Source of the DNA: Lachnospiraceae bacterium
Lineage (GTDB): Bacteria; Bacillota_A; Clostridia; Lachnospirales; Lachnospiraceae
Assembly (NCBI GenBank): GCA_017620055.1
Contig: JAFZRD010000030.1
Coordinates: forward strand, 1-31,161
Length of the DNA stretch: 31,161 nucleotides
Direction of reading: 5' to 3'
In this document: piece after piece, positions 7,964 through 15,785 of the stretch
Numbering within the stretch: the stretch's first letter is position 1
Layout of the letters: each line of letters begins with the position of its first letter
Program-made: the position numbers and the translations under genes
The notes under the pieces: generated by a model
Seen by the model: only the letters and a program-made list of their open reading frames with translations
What the model was told of the DNA's origin: nothing
Databases searched by the model: none

Positions 7964-8971
7964 GGTGTCATCACCCTGTCCCGGATCCTCAAGACCGAAG
8001 TGTTTGTAACATCTTCCCGTGATCACCCTTCCCTGCGGAGTACGGTTGATAAAGCCGTTCTGAATGAGATACGGTTCAATAACATCTGATATTGTTCCGG
8101 CGTCCTCTCCTATGGCTGCTGCTATCGTATCAAGGCCGACCGGTCCTCCCGCAAACTTGTGTATCATCGTAAGAAGCATGTTCCTGTCTGACTGATCGAG
8201 ACCCATCGGATCAACACCCATCAGATCAAGAGCTTCAACCGCAACAGCTTCGGTTATCACTCCGTTATGCCTTACCTGGGCAAAATCCCTGACTCTCTTA
8301 AGAAGTCTGTTTGCAAGTCTCGGTGTTCCGCGGCTCCTTCGCGCCAGTTCGTATGCCCCGGATTCTTCTATCTCAACATTCAGTATAACGGCCGAATGTC
8401 TGATTATTGTCGCAAGTTCGGATGGACTGTAGAATTCAAGGCGGCTGATCACACCGAATCTGTCACGCAAAGGTGCGGTCAGAAGTCCGGCTCTCGTTGT
8501 CGCTCCGACAAGCGTGAAATGAGGAAGCTCAAGCCTTATCGATCTTGCTGTCGGGCCCTTTCCTACCATTATGTCTATTGCATAATCCTCCATCGCGGGA
8601 TACAGCACTTCCTCAACCTGCCTGTTAAGTCTGTGTATCTCATCGATGAACAGCACATCGCCTTCGTTAAGACCGTTTAATATCGCCGCCATCTCTCCCG
8701 GCTTCTCTATCGCCGGACCGCTTGTGATCTTGATATGAACGCCCATCTCATTTGCGATGATGCAGGCCAGTGTTGTCTTACCGAGTCCGGGCGGGCCGTA
8801 AAACAGCACGTGATCGAGCGGGTCCCCTCTCCCTCTTGCTGCCTCTATATATACGCTCAGATTCTCCTTGACCTTGTTCTGTCCGATATAATCATCAAGA
8901 CATTGCGGCCTGAGGCTCCCTTCTATCTTTATATCCTCTTCGGTCAGATTGGTCTCTATCGTTCTCTTCAT
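7958..8971 (-). CDS. ruvB: Holliday junction DNA helicase RuvB
   Basis: 337 residues, the normal length. RuvB is the AAA+ motor that, with RuvA, drives branch migration of Holliday junctions in recombinational repair. Walker A is GPPGLGKTT at 59-67, Walker B/DEIH is at 110-113, sensor and arginine-finger region around GATTRAGLL and the C-terminal winged helix with PQGR near 315. Eight bases separate it from ruvA upstream, so the two are one operon. Its stop codon is inside the terminator hairpin. Confidence 0.97.
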   Translation of the reverse strand: MKRTIETNLTEEDIKIEGSLRPQCLDDYIGQNKVKENLSVYIEAARGRGDPLDHVLFYGPPGLGKTTLACIIANEMGVHIKITSGPAIEKPGEMAAILNGLNEGDVLFIDEIHRLNRQVEEVLYPAMEDYAIDIMVGKGPTARSIRLELPHFTLVGATTRAGLLTAPLRDRFGVISRLEFYSPSELATIIRHSAVILNVEIEESGAYELARRSRGTPRLANRLLKRVRDFAQVRHNGVITEAVAVEALDLMGVDPMGLDQSDRNMLLTMIHKFAGGPVGLDTIAAAIGEDAGTISDVIEPYLIQNGFINRTPQGRVITGRCYKHFGLEDPGQGDDTK

Positions 8972-8979
8972 ATTATCAC

Positions 8980-9594
8980 CTAAAACTTGGACATCAACGA
9001 AAGGGCTTTCTTAAGAACAGTCTCAACATCGTCGGACACATCCGATCCTACGCTTCTGACCGCCTTATAACTCTCTGTCGATGAATAGCCGAGGGCAATA
9101 AGAGCCTGTGCTGCTTCTTCCCTTATACCCGAAAGTGTTGTATTATCATCGGTCCTGCCTGTGGACGCGTCAGCAGTATCAAACGATATTCCCGTATCTA
9201 TCTTGTCTTTGAGATCTATTATGACACGCTGTGCACTCTTGGGTCCGATACCCGGTGCCTTACCGATCTGTTTGGCATCTCCGGCAAGTATCGCAAACCT
9301 GAGTTCATCACATGTCATGACGGACAATAATGCGAGAGCTCCCTTTGGTCCTATTCCGTTGACGCTGATCAGCATCCGGTACAGTTCAAGATCATCCTTG
9401 GTAAGAAATCCGTACAGTTGCAGCGCATCCTCGCGGACAAGAAGATATGTGTATATCTTGACAAATGTTCCGCATCCTTCGATCAGATCGAGGGAACTTG
9501 CAGGCATAAAGACGTTATATCCGATCCCTCCGACTTCAATGATGATCCTGTCATCATATATGGCGGCAACTTCCCCTTTTAAGTAACCGATCAT
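8980..9594 (-). CDS. ruvA: Holliday junction DNA helicase subunit RuvA
   Basis: 204 residues, the usual size. RuvA forms tetramers that bind four-way junctions and load RuvB. It begins with the OB-fold ([29 protein letters not shown]), continues with two helix-hairpin-helix motifs ([10 protein letters not shown] and [13 protein letters not shown]) and ends with the small C-terminal domain that contacts RuvB ([13 protein letters not shown]). No ruvC is next to it, as is usual in Firmicutes, which use RecU or another resolvase. The Gx transporter gene lies 14 bases upstream. Confidence 0.97.
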   Translation of the reverse strand: MIGYLKGEVAAIYDDRIIIEVGGIGYNVFMPASSLDLIEGCGTFVKIYTYLLVREDALQLYGFLTKDDLELYRMLISVNGIGPKGALALLSVMTCDELRFAILAGDAKQIGKAPGIGPKSAQRVIIDLKDKIDTGISFDTADASTGRTDDNTTLSGIREEAAQALIALGYSSTESYKAVRSVGSDVSDDVETVLKKALSLMSKF

Positions 9595-9608
9595 ATGAGT
9601 ACCTCCCT

Positions 9609-10112
9609 CTATGCTTTGATATATTTCTCAAGTCTTACTGTAAGAACCCATGCCAGAGATCCGGTAAACAGTCCGAATGCGACACCGGCAGCGGAAAGTA
9701 CCGGTAAATACGAGAACACGTATACATTCCCGATAAGCACATAGGCCGCAAGTATCTGCCCGACATTATGAAGAACGGCTCCCGAAGCACTCACGCTTAT
9801 TACGGAAAATCCGGCCCTCTTAAGAAGAGCCATGCCCGCATAAGACAATAATGCTCCGCACAGACTGTATATGAATGATATCCCGCTTCCGAACAGCAGC
9901 GCCGACATCATCACACGAAGTATCAGGACGATAAACGCATAGGAAGGTCCCATAAGAAACAAAAGCGTAACAGTAACCAGATTGGCCAGTCCTATCCTGA
10001 TACCCGGGATCCTTACGGGAATAACGATAAACGATTCAATATATCCGAGTATTATCCCTATGGCGCAAAACAGAGCGCATATACATATCTTACTACTTCG
10101 TGACTGCATCAT
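9609..10112 (-). CDS. Gx transporter family membrane protein (PF07456 type)
   Basis: About 167 residues with five or six hydrophobic helices. It resembles the family long labelled heptaprenyl diphosphate synthase component I and now called Gx transporter, with an N-terminal pattern like KICICALFCAIGIILGYIE and a run of Gly-rich helices. The transported compound is not known. The frame extends further upstream to a TTG, but the ATG-ATG at 10112/10109, directly after GGGGGAG, is the better start. This gives a 20-base overlap with the NusG domain II gene, so the two are translationally coupled. These two families commonly occur side by side, often near Rnf or FAD:protein FMN transferase genes, which are not visible here. 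Confidence 0.8.
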   Translation of the reverse strand: MMQSRSSKICICALFCAIGIILGYIESFIVIPVRIPGIRIGLANLVTVTLLFLMGPSYAFIVLILRVMMSALLFGSGISFIYSLCGALLSYAGMALLKRAGFSVISVSASGAVLHNVGQILAAYVLIGNVYVFSYLPVLSAAGVAFGLFTGSLAWVLTVRLEKYIKA

Positions 10113-10455
10113 ACTCCCCCGCCTCATCAGCTCGCACAACTATCAGTATACGTTCCGGAGCACAGCATATGCTCTCTTTATCGAGGCTGATGCTTCCGCT
10201 GTTAACACAGAGCTTATTGGGACAGCCGGCACTTAGCATACAGACGCTTCCGCCTGTTATCTCGACCTCATTGACGGTACCGTCATCGTTATCGATCCTT
10301 ATGATCCTGTCTTCGGACAGATCGTATGTGCCGTACAGGGAATCGCCCCTGTAAATATAAGCACTGCCCCCCTTTTGATACGGCCGCAAGAAAAAGAACG
10401 CCGACAACGATATTATGATAAGAGCCGCGATCAGTATACAGTCTCTTTTTCTCAT
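10093..10455 (-). CDS. NusG domain II-containing protein, membrane-anchored
   Basis: 120 residues: an N-terminal membrane helix (about 7-24, positive residues before it) and an extracytoplasmic NusG domain II (PF07009) from about 30. The conserved cysteine stretch is visible (CMLSAGCPNKLCVNSG, later ICCAPERILIVV). Function of the family is unknown; it is usually paired with a Gx transporter, as here. No Shine-Dalgarno sequence precedes the ATG. Instead a TTTACA/TAATAT promoter ends six bases before it, so the transcript probably begins at or next to the start codon. First gene of the leftward ruvAB operon. Confidence 0.82.
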   Translation of the reverse strand: MRKRDCILIAALIIISLSAFFFLRPYQKGGSAYIYRGDSLYGTYDLSEDRIIRIDNDDGTVNEVEITGGSVCMLSAGCPNKLCVNSGSISLDKESICCAPERILIVVRADEAGEYDAVTK

Positions 10456-10461
10456 AAGGAA

Positions 10462-10490
10462 ATATTACTACACGAACATATGTTTGTAAA
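10462..10490 (-). promoter_or_regulatory. Promoter of the NusG-II/Gx/ruvAB operon, giving a near-leaderless transcript
   Basis: On the minus strand TTTACA (10490-10485), exactly 17 bases, TAATAT (10467-10462). Only six bases separate the -10 from the ATG at 10455, so transcription should begin at about the start codon. The spacer holds a perfect 10-bp palindrome AACATATGTT (10475-10484), extended to a near-palindrome at 10472-10487, a plausible repressor site. Confidence 0.6.
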
Positions 10491-10509
10491 TGTTTTTTCG
10501 TTAAAATAA

Positions 10510-10518
10510 TGATATAAT
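10510..10518 (+). promoter_or_regulatory. Extended -10 promoter of the GGDEF gene
   Basis: TGATATAAT: a perfect TATAAT at 10513-10518 preceded by TG at the extended -10 position. No convincing -35 is seen at normal spacing. The ATG is 24 bases downstream with AGGGAGG seven bases before it. Confidence 0.55.
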
Positions 10519-10542
10519 GTTGAAAGTGAGGGAGGCATATAA

Positions 10543-11637
10543 ATGCTACAGAAGCTTATCTATGGCCATCAGGGCGATTCCCAGACCAATTATGATGCAA
10601 TAAGGTATTCTATGATGCTGACAGGCATCGCGATAATACACTTCATATTCATGGTGGCGTTCTATATAATGGGCGTTTATTTCATGGCCTTTTACAATAC
10701 TGCCATCGTATGCCTTTATGTATATACTTCCAAGATAATTTCAAATATCAAGACTCTCGGGAGACTTTACTGGGTCGTTCTCGGTGAAGTCGTCATACAT
10801 TCGTGCCTTGCAACACTGTTCATGGGATGGAACTTCGGTTTCATGTACTATCTCGCGAGCATGATCCCCGCTTCGTTCTATCTTGCGTTTTCGATAACAT
10901 CTTTCAAGAGAAAGCTCTTATATCCGTTTGTCACTGCAGGTGTGATCTTTGTCGCATATATGGTCATCCTGACGCTTGCCCATGTGGTGACACCGTTTGC
11001 CCCGAATTCCCCCGCGGCTTTCAGGATATTTTTCACGTATATGAACATAATCATCGGTCTGACCATCACATTTTTGTTCTCCGCTCTGTTCGCTGTCGAG
11101 GTCAATTCGATGCAGCTTCGCATGGAAAGCGAGCAGGAACGCCTAGAGGATGAAGCCAGTTACGATCCTCTCACACATTTCCTTAACAGAAGGAGTATGG
11201 ATGAGAGACTTAACCATACACACAGAAATGCGATCATAAACGATGTTCCGTACAGTCTTATTATGGCTGATATAGACCATTTCAAGAACTTTAACGATTC
11301 ATACGGTCATGACTGCGGAGACTTCGTGCTCCAGAGCATCAGCAAGATAATCACCGCGCAGATCCGTTCCAAGGACAGTGCATGCAGATGGGGCGGCGAG
11401 GAATTCCTTATTCTCGTCAACGATGGACCTGAGATAGCCGTTGAGGTCGCAAACAGGATCAGGTCAGCTATCGAAGCTTACGAGTTCAATTATGAAGGAA
11501 AGACACTTCATGTCACGATAACGCTCGGTGTATCCGGGTACTATTCTTCCGCGAAGGTCAAGACACTTATCGAGATCGCGGACAAGCGCCTGTATAAGGG
11601 CAAGGAGAATGGACGAAATCAAGTCGTAAGCTCGTAA
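10543..11637 (+). CDS. Membrane-bound GGDEF diguanylate cyclase
   Basis: 364 residues. The N-terminal 185 residues form about five or six membrane helices with no named sensor domain that I recognise. A short coiled linker (about 186-205) leads to a GGDEF domain. The active-site loop is intact, GGEEF at 284-288, and the product-inhibition I-site RSKD is at 275-278, five residues before it. Substrate-binding features DPLTHFLNRR, ADIDHFKNFND and GHDCGD are present. It should make c-di-GMP from two GTP, controlled by something sensed in the membrane, and be subject to feedback inhibition. It is divergent from the NusG-II operon. Confidence 0.92.
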   Translation: MLQKLIYGHQGDSQTNYDAIRYSMMLTGIAIIHFIFMVAFYIMGVYFMAFYNTAIVCLYVYTSKIISNIKTLGRLYWVVLGEVVIHSCLATLFMGWNFGFMYYLASMIPASFYLAFSITSFKRKLLYPFVTAGVIFVAYMVILTLAHVVTPFAPNSPAAFRIFFTYMNIIIGLTITFLFSALFAVEVNSMQLRMESEQERLEDEASYDPLTHFLNRRSMDERLNHTHRNAIINDVPYSLIMADIDHFKNFNDSYGHDCGDFVLQSISKIITAQIRSKDSACRWGGEEFLILVNDGPEIAVEVANRIRSAIEAYEFNYEGKTLHVTITLGVSGYYSSAKVKTLIEIADKRLYKGKENGRNQVVSS

Positions 11638-11702
11638 ACTGTCTGTAATATTGTTCCTCCATGTATGATATTTGTTCAAAATGGCGCTTTCGCTCCGTTT
11701 CC

Positions 11703-11751
11703 GGACGTCACGTTACTAGACTCGAAAATACCTCGTCAAGTAACAACGTCC
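11703..11751 (+). repeat. Interrupted hairpin downstream of the GGDEF gene
   Basis: GGACGT (11703-11708) pairs with ACGTCC (11746-11751), GTTACT (11712-11717) with AGTAAC (11739-11744), and GAC (11719-11721) with GTC (11735-11737), with a single-base mismatch and a small internal loop. The 15 bp are interrupted only by small loops, suggesting an RNA structure in the 3' region of the GGDEF transcript or in a separate RNA. The strand is not certain. Confidence 0.5.
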
Positions 11752-11802
11752 TCCAAGGCATTTTTCACAAACACATACATGTCGGAACTTGTAAATAAAA
11801 AT

Positions 11803-11938
11803 GTGCGGGGTATAGAGTTCCCGAGAAATACCCTGTGGAGACGCCGGTACTTAGCCGGCGTTTTTTGACGGCTTATGTACCGCTGCGTTGGAACAGGAGC
11901 GGGAGCGCGTTTTCGAGGGAACTGCTATATCCCTGCAC
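11803..11938 (+). repeat. 136-bp long imperfect palindrome (candidate structured RNA or mobile remnant)
   Basis: The outer ends are GTGC and GCAC, and most of the left arm (11803-11855) matches the reverse complement of the right arm (about 11869-11938). Paired blocks include TATAG/CTATA, AGTTCCC/GGGAACT, GAAA/TTTC, CCTGT/ACAGG, ACGC/GCGT and CGGTAC/GTACCG. The right arm has about ten extra bases. Mismatches are better tolerated in plus-strand RNA, where one site would be tandem G-A pairs and another a purine-rich loop. This supports a plus-strand RNA hairpin, although a T-run terminator hairpin lies inside. With the hairpin at 11703-11751 it fills the gene-free stretch 11638-11987, in which I see no ORF with a credible start signal. 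Confidence 0.5.
11841..11866 (+). terminator. Rho-independent terminator, plus strand
   Basis: ACGCCGG (11841-11847), loop TACTTAG, CCGGCGT (11855-11861), within a run of six Ts (11861-11866). It lies about 200 bases beyond the GGDEF stop, so it ends either a long 3' untranslated region or a separate small RNA. Its left arm is also part of the long palindrome, so the two folds exclude each other. Confidence 0.8.
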
Positions 11939-11972
11939 AAAAAAATCCTGCCCCATAGTAAGAGGCAGGATT
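11939..11972 (-). terminator. Rho-independent terminator of the EF-G-like gene
   Basis: On the minus strand AATCCTGCC (11972-11964), an 11-base loop, GGCAGGATT (11952-11944), leading into a T-run (forward As 11939-11945). Perfect 9-bp stem about 15 bases after the stop codon. Confidence 0.88.
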
Positions 11973-11987
11973 CTGTATTTATAAATC

Positions 11988-14081
11988 TTACTCTGCGGTC
12001 TCGTCAACAAGTTTACTTGCTCTTGCGGCAACTTCCTTCTCCTGTACATCCGAAGGACACTGCTCATAGCGTACGAACTCGTATTCGTATACTCCGCGTC
12101 CGCCGGTCATCGAACGGAGTACCGTACAGTATCCGTAGAGACCTGTCATAGGGATCTCGGCTTCAACGACCTGCTTGCCCCCGCCGATCGGGTTCATACC
12201 GAGCACTCTTCCGCGTCTCTTGTTAAGATCACCCATAACATCACCCGTATACTGATCGGGAACGGTAACCTTAAGCGAAGCTATAGGCTCGAGAAGAACC
12301 GGGCCGGCATCCATAAAGCCCTTCTTGAATGCCATGATCGTAGCCATCTTGAATGCCTGCTCGGACGAGTCTACCGGATGGTATGATCCGTCGTAAAGCA
12401 CTGCCTTGACGCCGACAACCGGGTATGCGGCCATGGGGCCCTTCTGAACGGACTCGGCAAGTCCCTTTTCAACTGCCGGGAAGTAGTTCTTCGGAACTGC
12501 ACCGCCGACAACGATCTGCTCGAATTCGTAAGGCTTCTCCATATCTCCGAGAGGCTCGAACTTCATCTTGACGTGACCGTACTGTCCGTGACCTCCGGAC
12601 TGCTTCTTATACTTACCTTCAACGTCGGAATTCTTCCTTATCGTCTCTCTGTAAGCAACCTTGGGCTCCTCAAGATCAATCTCGACCTTGTATACGTTTG
12701 CGAGACGGCTGGCTACTATCTCAATAGCCTGATCACCGATCGCATATATGAGGCTCTGTCTGTTCTCTGCGTCATTGACTGCCTTGATCGTCTGGTCTTC
12801 TTCCATGATCTTGGCAAGTGCGGATGATACTTTATCGATATCACCTTTGTTCTTCGCCTTGTATCTCATGTATGTATAAGGCTTGCTGATCTCAGTCTTC
12901 GGATACTGGATCGGATTCGCCTTCGTTGAAAGCGTATCTCCGGTCTTAACGCTCTGAAGCTTTGCAAGAGCACCGATGTCACCGGCCTGAAGTTCAGGAA
13001 CTTCGATAGGCTTGTTACCGCGAAGGATGTAAAGCTTACCGATCCTCTCCTCAGTATCCTTATCGGAATTAAAGAGCGTATCATCAGTCTTGAGAACACC
13101 GGAACATACCTTGATAAGTGAATACTTACCGATGAACGGATCGACGATAGTCTTCCATACGTATGCCGACTTCGGCTTCGAGAAATCGTAATTTGCTTCA
13201 AATATCTCTCCAGTCTTCTGATTGATACCGTTAAGGGATCTCTGGTCGGGGCTCTTGAAGTACTTGATGATGTCATCCATAAGTGTATAGACACCTCTGC
13301 ACTGTATGCCGGAGCCCATCGTAACGGGAACTATCGTACCGTCGTTGATGTTTGCATAAAGTGCGGATCTGATCTCCGCATCCGAGAATGTCTCACCCGC
13401 GAAATATCTCTCCATGAAGTCTTCGCTCGTCTCGGCAACAGCTTCCATAAGAGATTCTTTGTATTTCTCAAGGTATTCCTTGCTGTAATCGGGAACCGGA
13501 CATTCATCGGCCTTGCCCGCATCTGTCCATCTGAATCCCTTCTCGCTGACAACGTTTACGTATCCGACGAGCTTCTCGTCTTCACGTATCGGAAGATGGA
13601 AAGGAGCGATCTTCTTGCCGTACATGTTCTCAAGATCCTCAACTATCTTCCTGTAGCTGGCATTGTCAACATCCATATCAGTAACGAAGAATATCCTTGG
13701 AAGCTTGTACTTCTCACATATCTCCCATGCTTTCTCGGTTCCGACTTCAACGCCGGCTTTTCCGGATACGACGATGATCGCACCTGCGGCTGCTCCTACG
13801 GCTTCCTCTACTTCACCGACAAAATCGAAGTATCCCGGTGTATCGAATATATTGATCTTGCAGTCATCCCACTCTATCGGAACAACACTCGTTCCTATCG
13901 AGAAATGACGCTTCTGTTCTTCTTTATCGTAATCGCTGATGGTATTGCCGTCGTCGGTCTTACCCATTCTCGTTGTGATTCCGGATAAAAAGGCCATAGC
14001 CTCCGTCAAAGTTGTCTTGCCGCATCCGCCGTGTCCCAAAATGACAACGTTACGGATCTTGTTGCTGGGATATACCTTCAT
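11988..14081 (-). CDS. Elongation factor G-like GTPase (EF-G2 type)
   Basis: 697 residues, full EF-G length and domain order. It belongs to the second EF-G class rather than canonical FusA: the P-loop is GHGGCGKT (16-23) instead of AHIDAGKT and switch I reads DGNTISDYDKEE. G3 is DTPG at 80-83. The guanine-recognition motif NKxD is replaced by TDMD (134-137), which could alter nucleotide binding. Domain IV and V landmarks are present (GGHGQYGHV; LNKRRGRVLGM). EF-G2-type proteins are usually present beside the main EF-G and their precise role is unclear; stress or recycling functions have been suggested. GGAGG is ten bases before the ATG. Single gene with its own promoter (14134-14162) and terminator. 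Confidence 0.88.
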   Translation of the reverse strand: MKVYPSNKIRNVVILGHGGCGKTTLTEAMAFLSGITTRMGKTDDGNTISDYDKEEQKRHFSIGTSVVPIEWDDCKINIFDTPGYFDFVGEVEEAVGAAAGAIIVVSGKAGVEVGTEKAWEICEKYKLPRIFFVTDMDVDNASYRKIVEDLENMYGKKIAPFHLPIREDEKLVGYVNVVSEKGFRWTDAGKADECPVPDYSKEYLEKYKESLMEAVAETSEDFMERYFAGETFSDAEIRSALYANINDGTIVPVTMGSGIQCRGVYTLMDDIIKYFKSPDQRSLNGINQKTGEIFEANYDFSKPKSAYVWKTIVDPFIGKYSLIKVCSGVLKTDDTLFNSDKDTEERIGKLYILRGNKPIEVPELQAGDIGALAKLQSVKTGDTLSTKANPIQYPKTEISKPYTYMRYKAKNKGDIDKVSSALAKIMEEDQTIKAVNDAENRQSLIYAIGDQAIEIVASRLANVYKVEIDLEEPKVAYRETIRKNSDVEGKYKKQSGGHGQYGHVKMKFEPLGDMEKPYEFEQIVVGGAVPKNYFPAVEKGLAESVQKGPMAAYPVVGVKAVLYDGSYHPVDSSEQAFKMATIMAFKKGFMDAGPVLLEPIASLKVTVPDQYTGDVMGDLNKRRGRVLGMNPIGGGKQVVEAEIPMTGLYGYCTVLRSMTGGRGVYEYEFVRYEQCPSDVQEKEVAARASKLVDETAE

Positions 14082-14133
14082 ATTGTAACTTCCTCCGATG
14101 ATTGTTTATTAGATGCAGACGCACCTTGTTCAT

Positions 14134-14162
14134 ATTATAAAAAAATACGGGTTTGTTTGCAA
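14134..14162 (-). promoter_or_regulatory. Promoter of the EF-G-like gene, inside the gpmI terminator
   Basis: On the minus strand TTGCAA (14162-14157), 17 bases, perfect TATAAT (14139-14134). The -35 overlaps the loop edge of the gpmI terminator, the spacer is the hairpin's 3' arm and the terminator's T-run supplies the first T of the -10. Confidence 0.65.
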
Positions 14163-14200
14163 GCAGATTATGCATATTACACAAACAAATCCGTATTTTT
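14139..14200 (-). terminator. Terminator of gpmI with a long 19-bp stem
   Basis: The arms are 14182-14200 and 14141-14159 with a 22-base loop and a single mismatch, followed on the minus strand by seven Ts. Unusually long stem for a simple terminator. It separates gpmI from the EF-G-like gene. Confidence 0.85.
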
Positions 14201-14222
14201 GAAAACAGAATATGTAAAGTTG

Positions 14223-15764
14223 TTATTTCTTGATAAGGAGCGATTTACCGGTCATCTCCTTGGGCTGAGGAATACCCATGCACTCGAGGAGTGTAGGAAC
14301 GATATCCGCAAGACATCCGCCCTCGCGGAGCGTATATGCGCTGTCGTAGTTGACGAGGATGAACGGCACCGGATTGGTCGTGTGCGCGGTGTACGGCTCC
14401 CCGTTCTCGGGATCGATCATGACCTCGGCATTTCCGTGATCTGCACATACAAACAGCGTACCGTCAACCTCTTTGATCGCCTCATAGGCACGGCCCACAC
14501 ATTCATCAACGGCTTCTATCGCAGCGATCGCAGCGGGAAGCACTCCGGTGTGTCCTACCATGTCGGGGTTGGCAAAATTGATTATGATCACATCATACCT
14601 GTCGGATTTAATAGCCTTTACGAGATTATCGCACACCTCATATGCGCTCATCTCAGGCTTCAGGTCATAAGTTGCGACCTTGGGTGATTTTACGAGTATA
14701 CGTGTCTCACCCTGGTTGGGTTCTTCCACGCCGCCGTTAAAGAAGAACGTTACATGCGCATACTTCTCGGTCTCGGCGATCCTTGCCTGAGTCATGTTAA
14801 GAGAAGCAAGATATTCTCCGAAAGTATTGTTAACGGCCACTTTCTCGAATGCTATATATTTGTTCTCGATGAGCGGATCGTAATCGGTAAAGCATACGTA
14901 TACTACATCGAGCTTCTTCTCACGCTTGAACGAACGGAATTCGTCATCACAGAAAGCATGAGTGATCTCACGTGCCCTGTCGGGTCTGAAGTTGAAGAAT
15001 ATGATCGAATCATCGTCATTTATCGTTCCTACCGGAACACCGCCGTTAACGATAACCGTAGGCTTTACGAACTCATCGGTCTCGTCACGGTCGTATGATG
15101 CCTGTATTGCTTCCTCGGCATTTGCTGCCGTGAGGCCTTCACCTTTTGTGAGTGCAACGTATGCAAGCTTGACACGGTCATAGTTATTATCCCTGTCCAT
15201 TGCATAGTAGCGGCCCGTGACGGATGCGATCTCACCGATACCGATCTTGCGCATCTCGCTCTGAAGCTGTCTTACGTAATCGATTCCCGATGTGGGCGGA
15301 GTATCTCTTCCGTCAAGGAAACAATGTATATATACTTTGCGGAGTTCATGCCTCTTGGCAAGCTCCAGCAGACCATACAGATGCGTTATATGGGAGTGAA
15401 CACCGCCGTCCGACAACAGTCCGTACAAATGCAGGGCCGAATCCTTCTCCTTGCAGTTGTTGATCGCACGGAGCAGATTCTTGTTCTCAAAAAAATCTCC
15501 GTCCTCGATCTCCTTCGTTATCCTCGTCAGTTCCTGATATACGATCCTTCCGGCACCCATGTTGAGGTGTCCGACCTCGGAATTACCCATCTGTCCGTCG
15601 GGAAGTCCGACAGCCATACCGCTCGCAAGCCCTTTGACATACGGATAATTCTTCTTCAGGCCGTCAATGACGGGAGTCTTGGCAAGATATACGGCATTCC
15701 CTTCTTTCTCATCCGAAAGGCCGAATCCGTCAAGGATCATCAATACTGTTGGTTTCTTACTCAT
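14223..15764 (-). CDS. gpmI: 2,3-bisphosphoglycerate-independent phosphoglycerate mutase
   Basis: 513 residues, standard length. It interconverts 3- and 2-phosphoglycerate in glycolysis using two Mn2+ ions and a phosphoserine intermediate. The N-terminus MILDGFG carries the first metal Asp; the catalytic serine is Ser62 in GNSEVGH; the phosphatase-like second half has FVCADHGNAE with the usual His and Asp metal ligands, and DGRDTPP is present in the transferase domain. The ATG follows a GAGGAG site. The PilZ gene ends 21 bases upstream, so the two share a transcript. That is an odd pairing of a signalling protein and a glycolytic enzyme. Confidence 0.97.
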   Translation of the reverse strand: MSKKPTVLMILDGFGLSDEKEGNAVYLAKTPVIDGLKKNYPYVKGLASGMAVGLPDGQMGNSEVGHLNMGAGRIVYQELTRITKEIEDGDFFENKNLLRAINNCKEKDSALHLYGLLSDGGVHSHITHLYGLLELAKRHELRKVYIHCFLDGRDTPPTSGIDYVRQLQSEMRKIGIGEIASVTGRYYAMDRDNNYDRVKLAYVALTKGEGLTAANAEEAIQASYDRDETDEFVKPTVIVNGGVPVGTINDDDSIIFFNFRPDRAREITHAFCDDEFRSFKREKKLDVVYVCFTDYDPLIENKYIAFEKVAVNNTFGEYLASLNMTQARIAETEKYAHVTFFFNGGVEEPNQGETRILVKSPKVATYDLKPEMSAYEVCDNLVKAIKSDRYDVIIINFANPDMVGHTGVLPAAIAAIEAVDECVGRAYEAIKEVDGTLFVCADHGNAEVMIDPENGEPYTAHTTNPVPFILVNYDSAYTLREGGCLADIVPTLLECMGIPQPKEMTGKSLLIKK

Positions 15765-15785
15765 CCTGTTTCTCCTCGCAAAAAA

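Noticed and set aside
11665..11868. 67-codon plus-strand ORF in the gene-free region
   Set aside because: No ribosome binding site, runs through the hairpins and the terminator, and the peptide has no recognisable pattern; RNA structure explains the stretch better.
11803..11938. Retron-type or riboswitch RNA
   Set aside because: No reverse transcriptase gene nearby, no known riboswitch core motif and no downstream gene on the same strand to control.
14031..14687. 218-codon plus-strand ORF across the gpmI/EF-G gap
   Set aside because: It crosses a terminator and promoter and is antisense to gpmI; no domain and no start signal.
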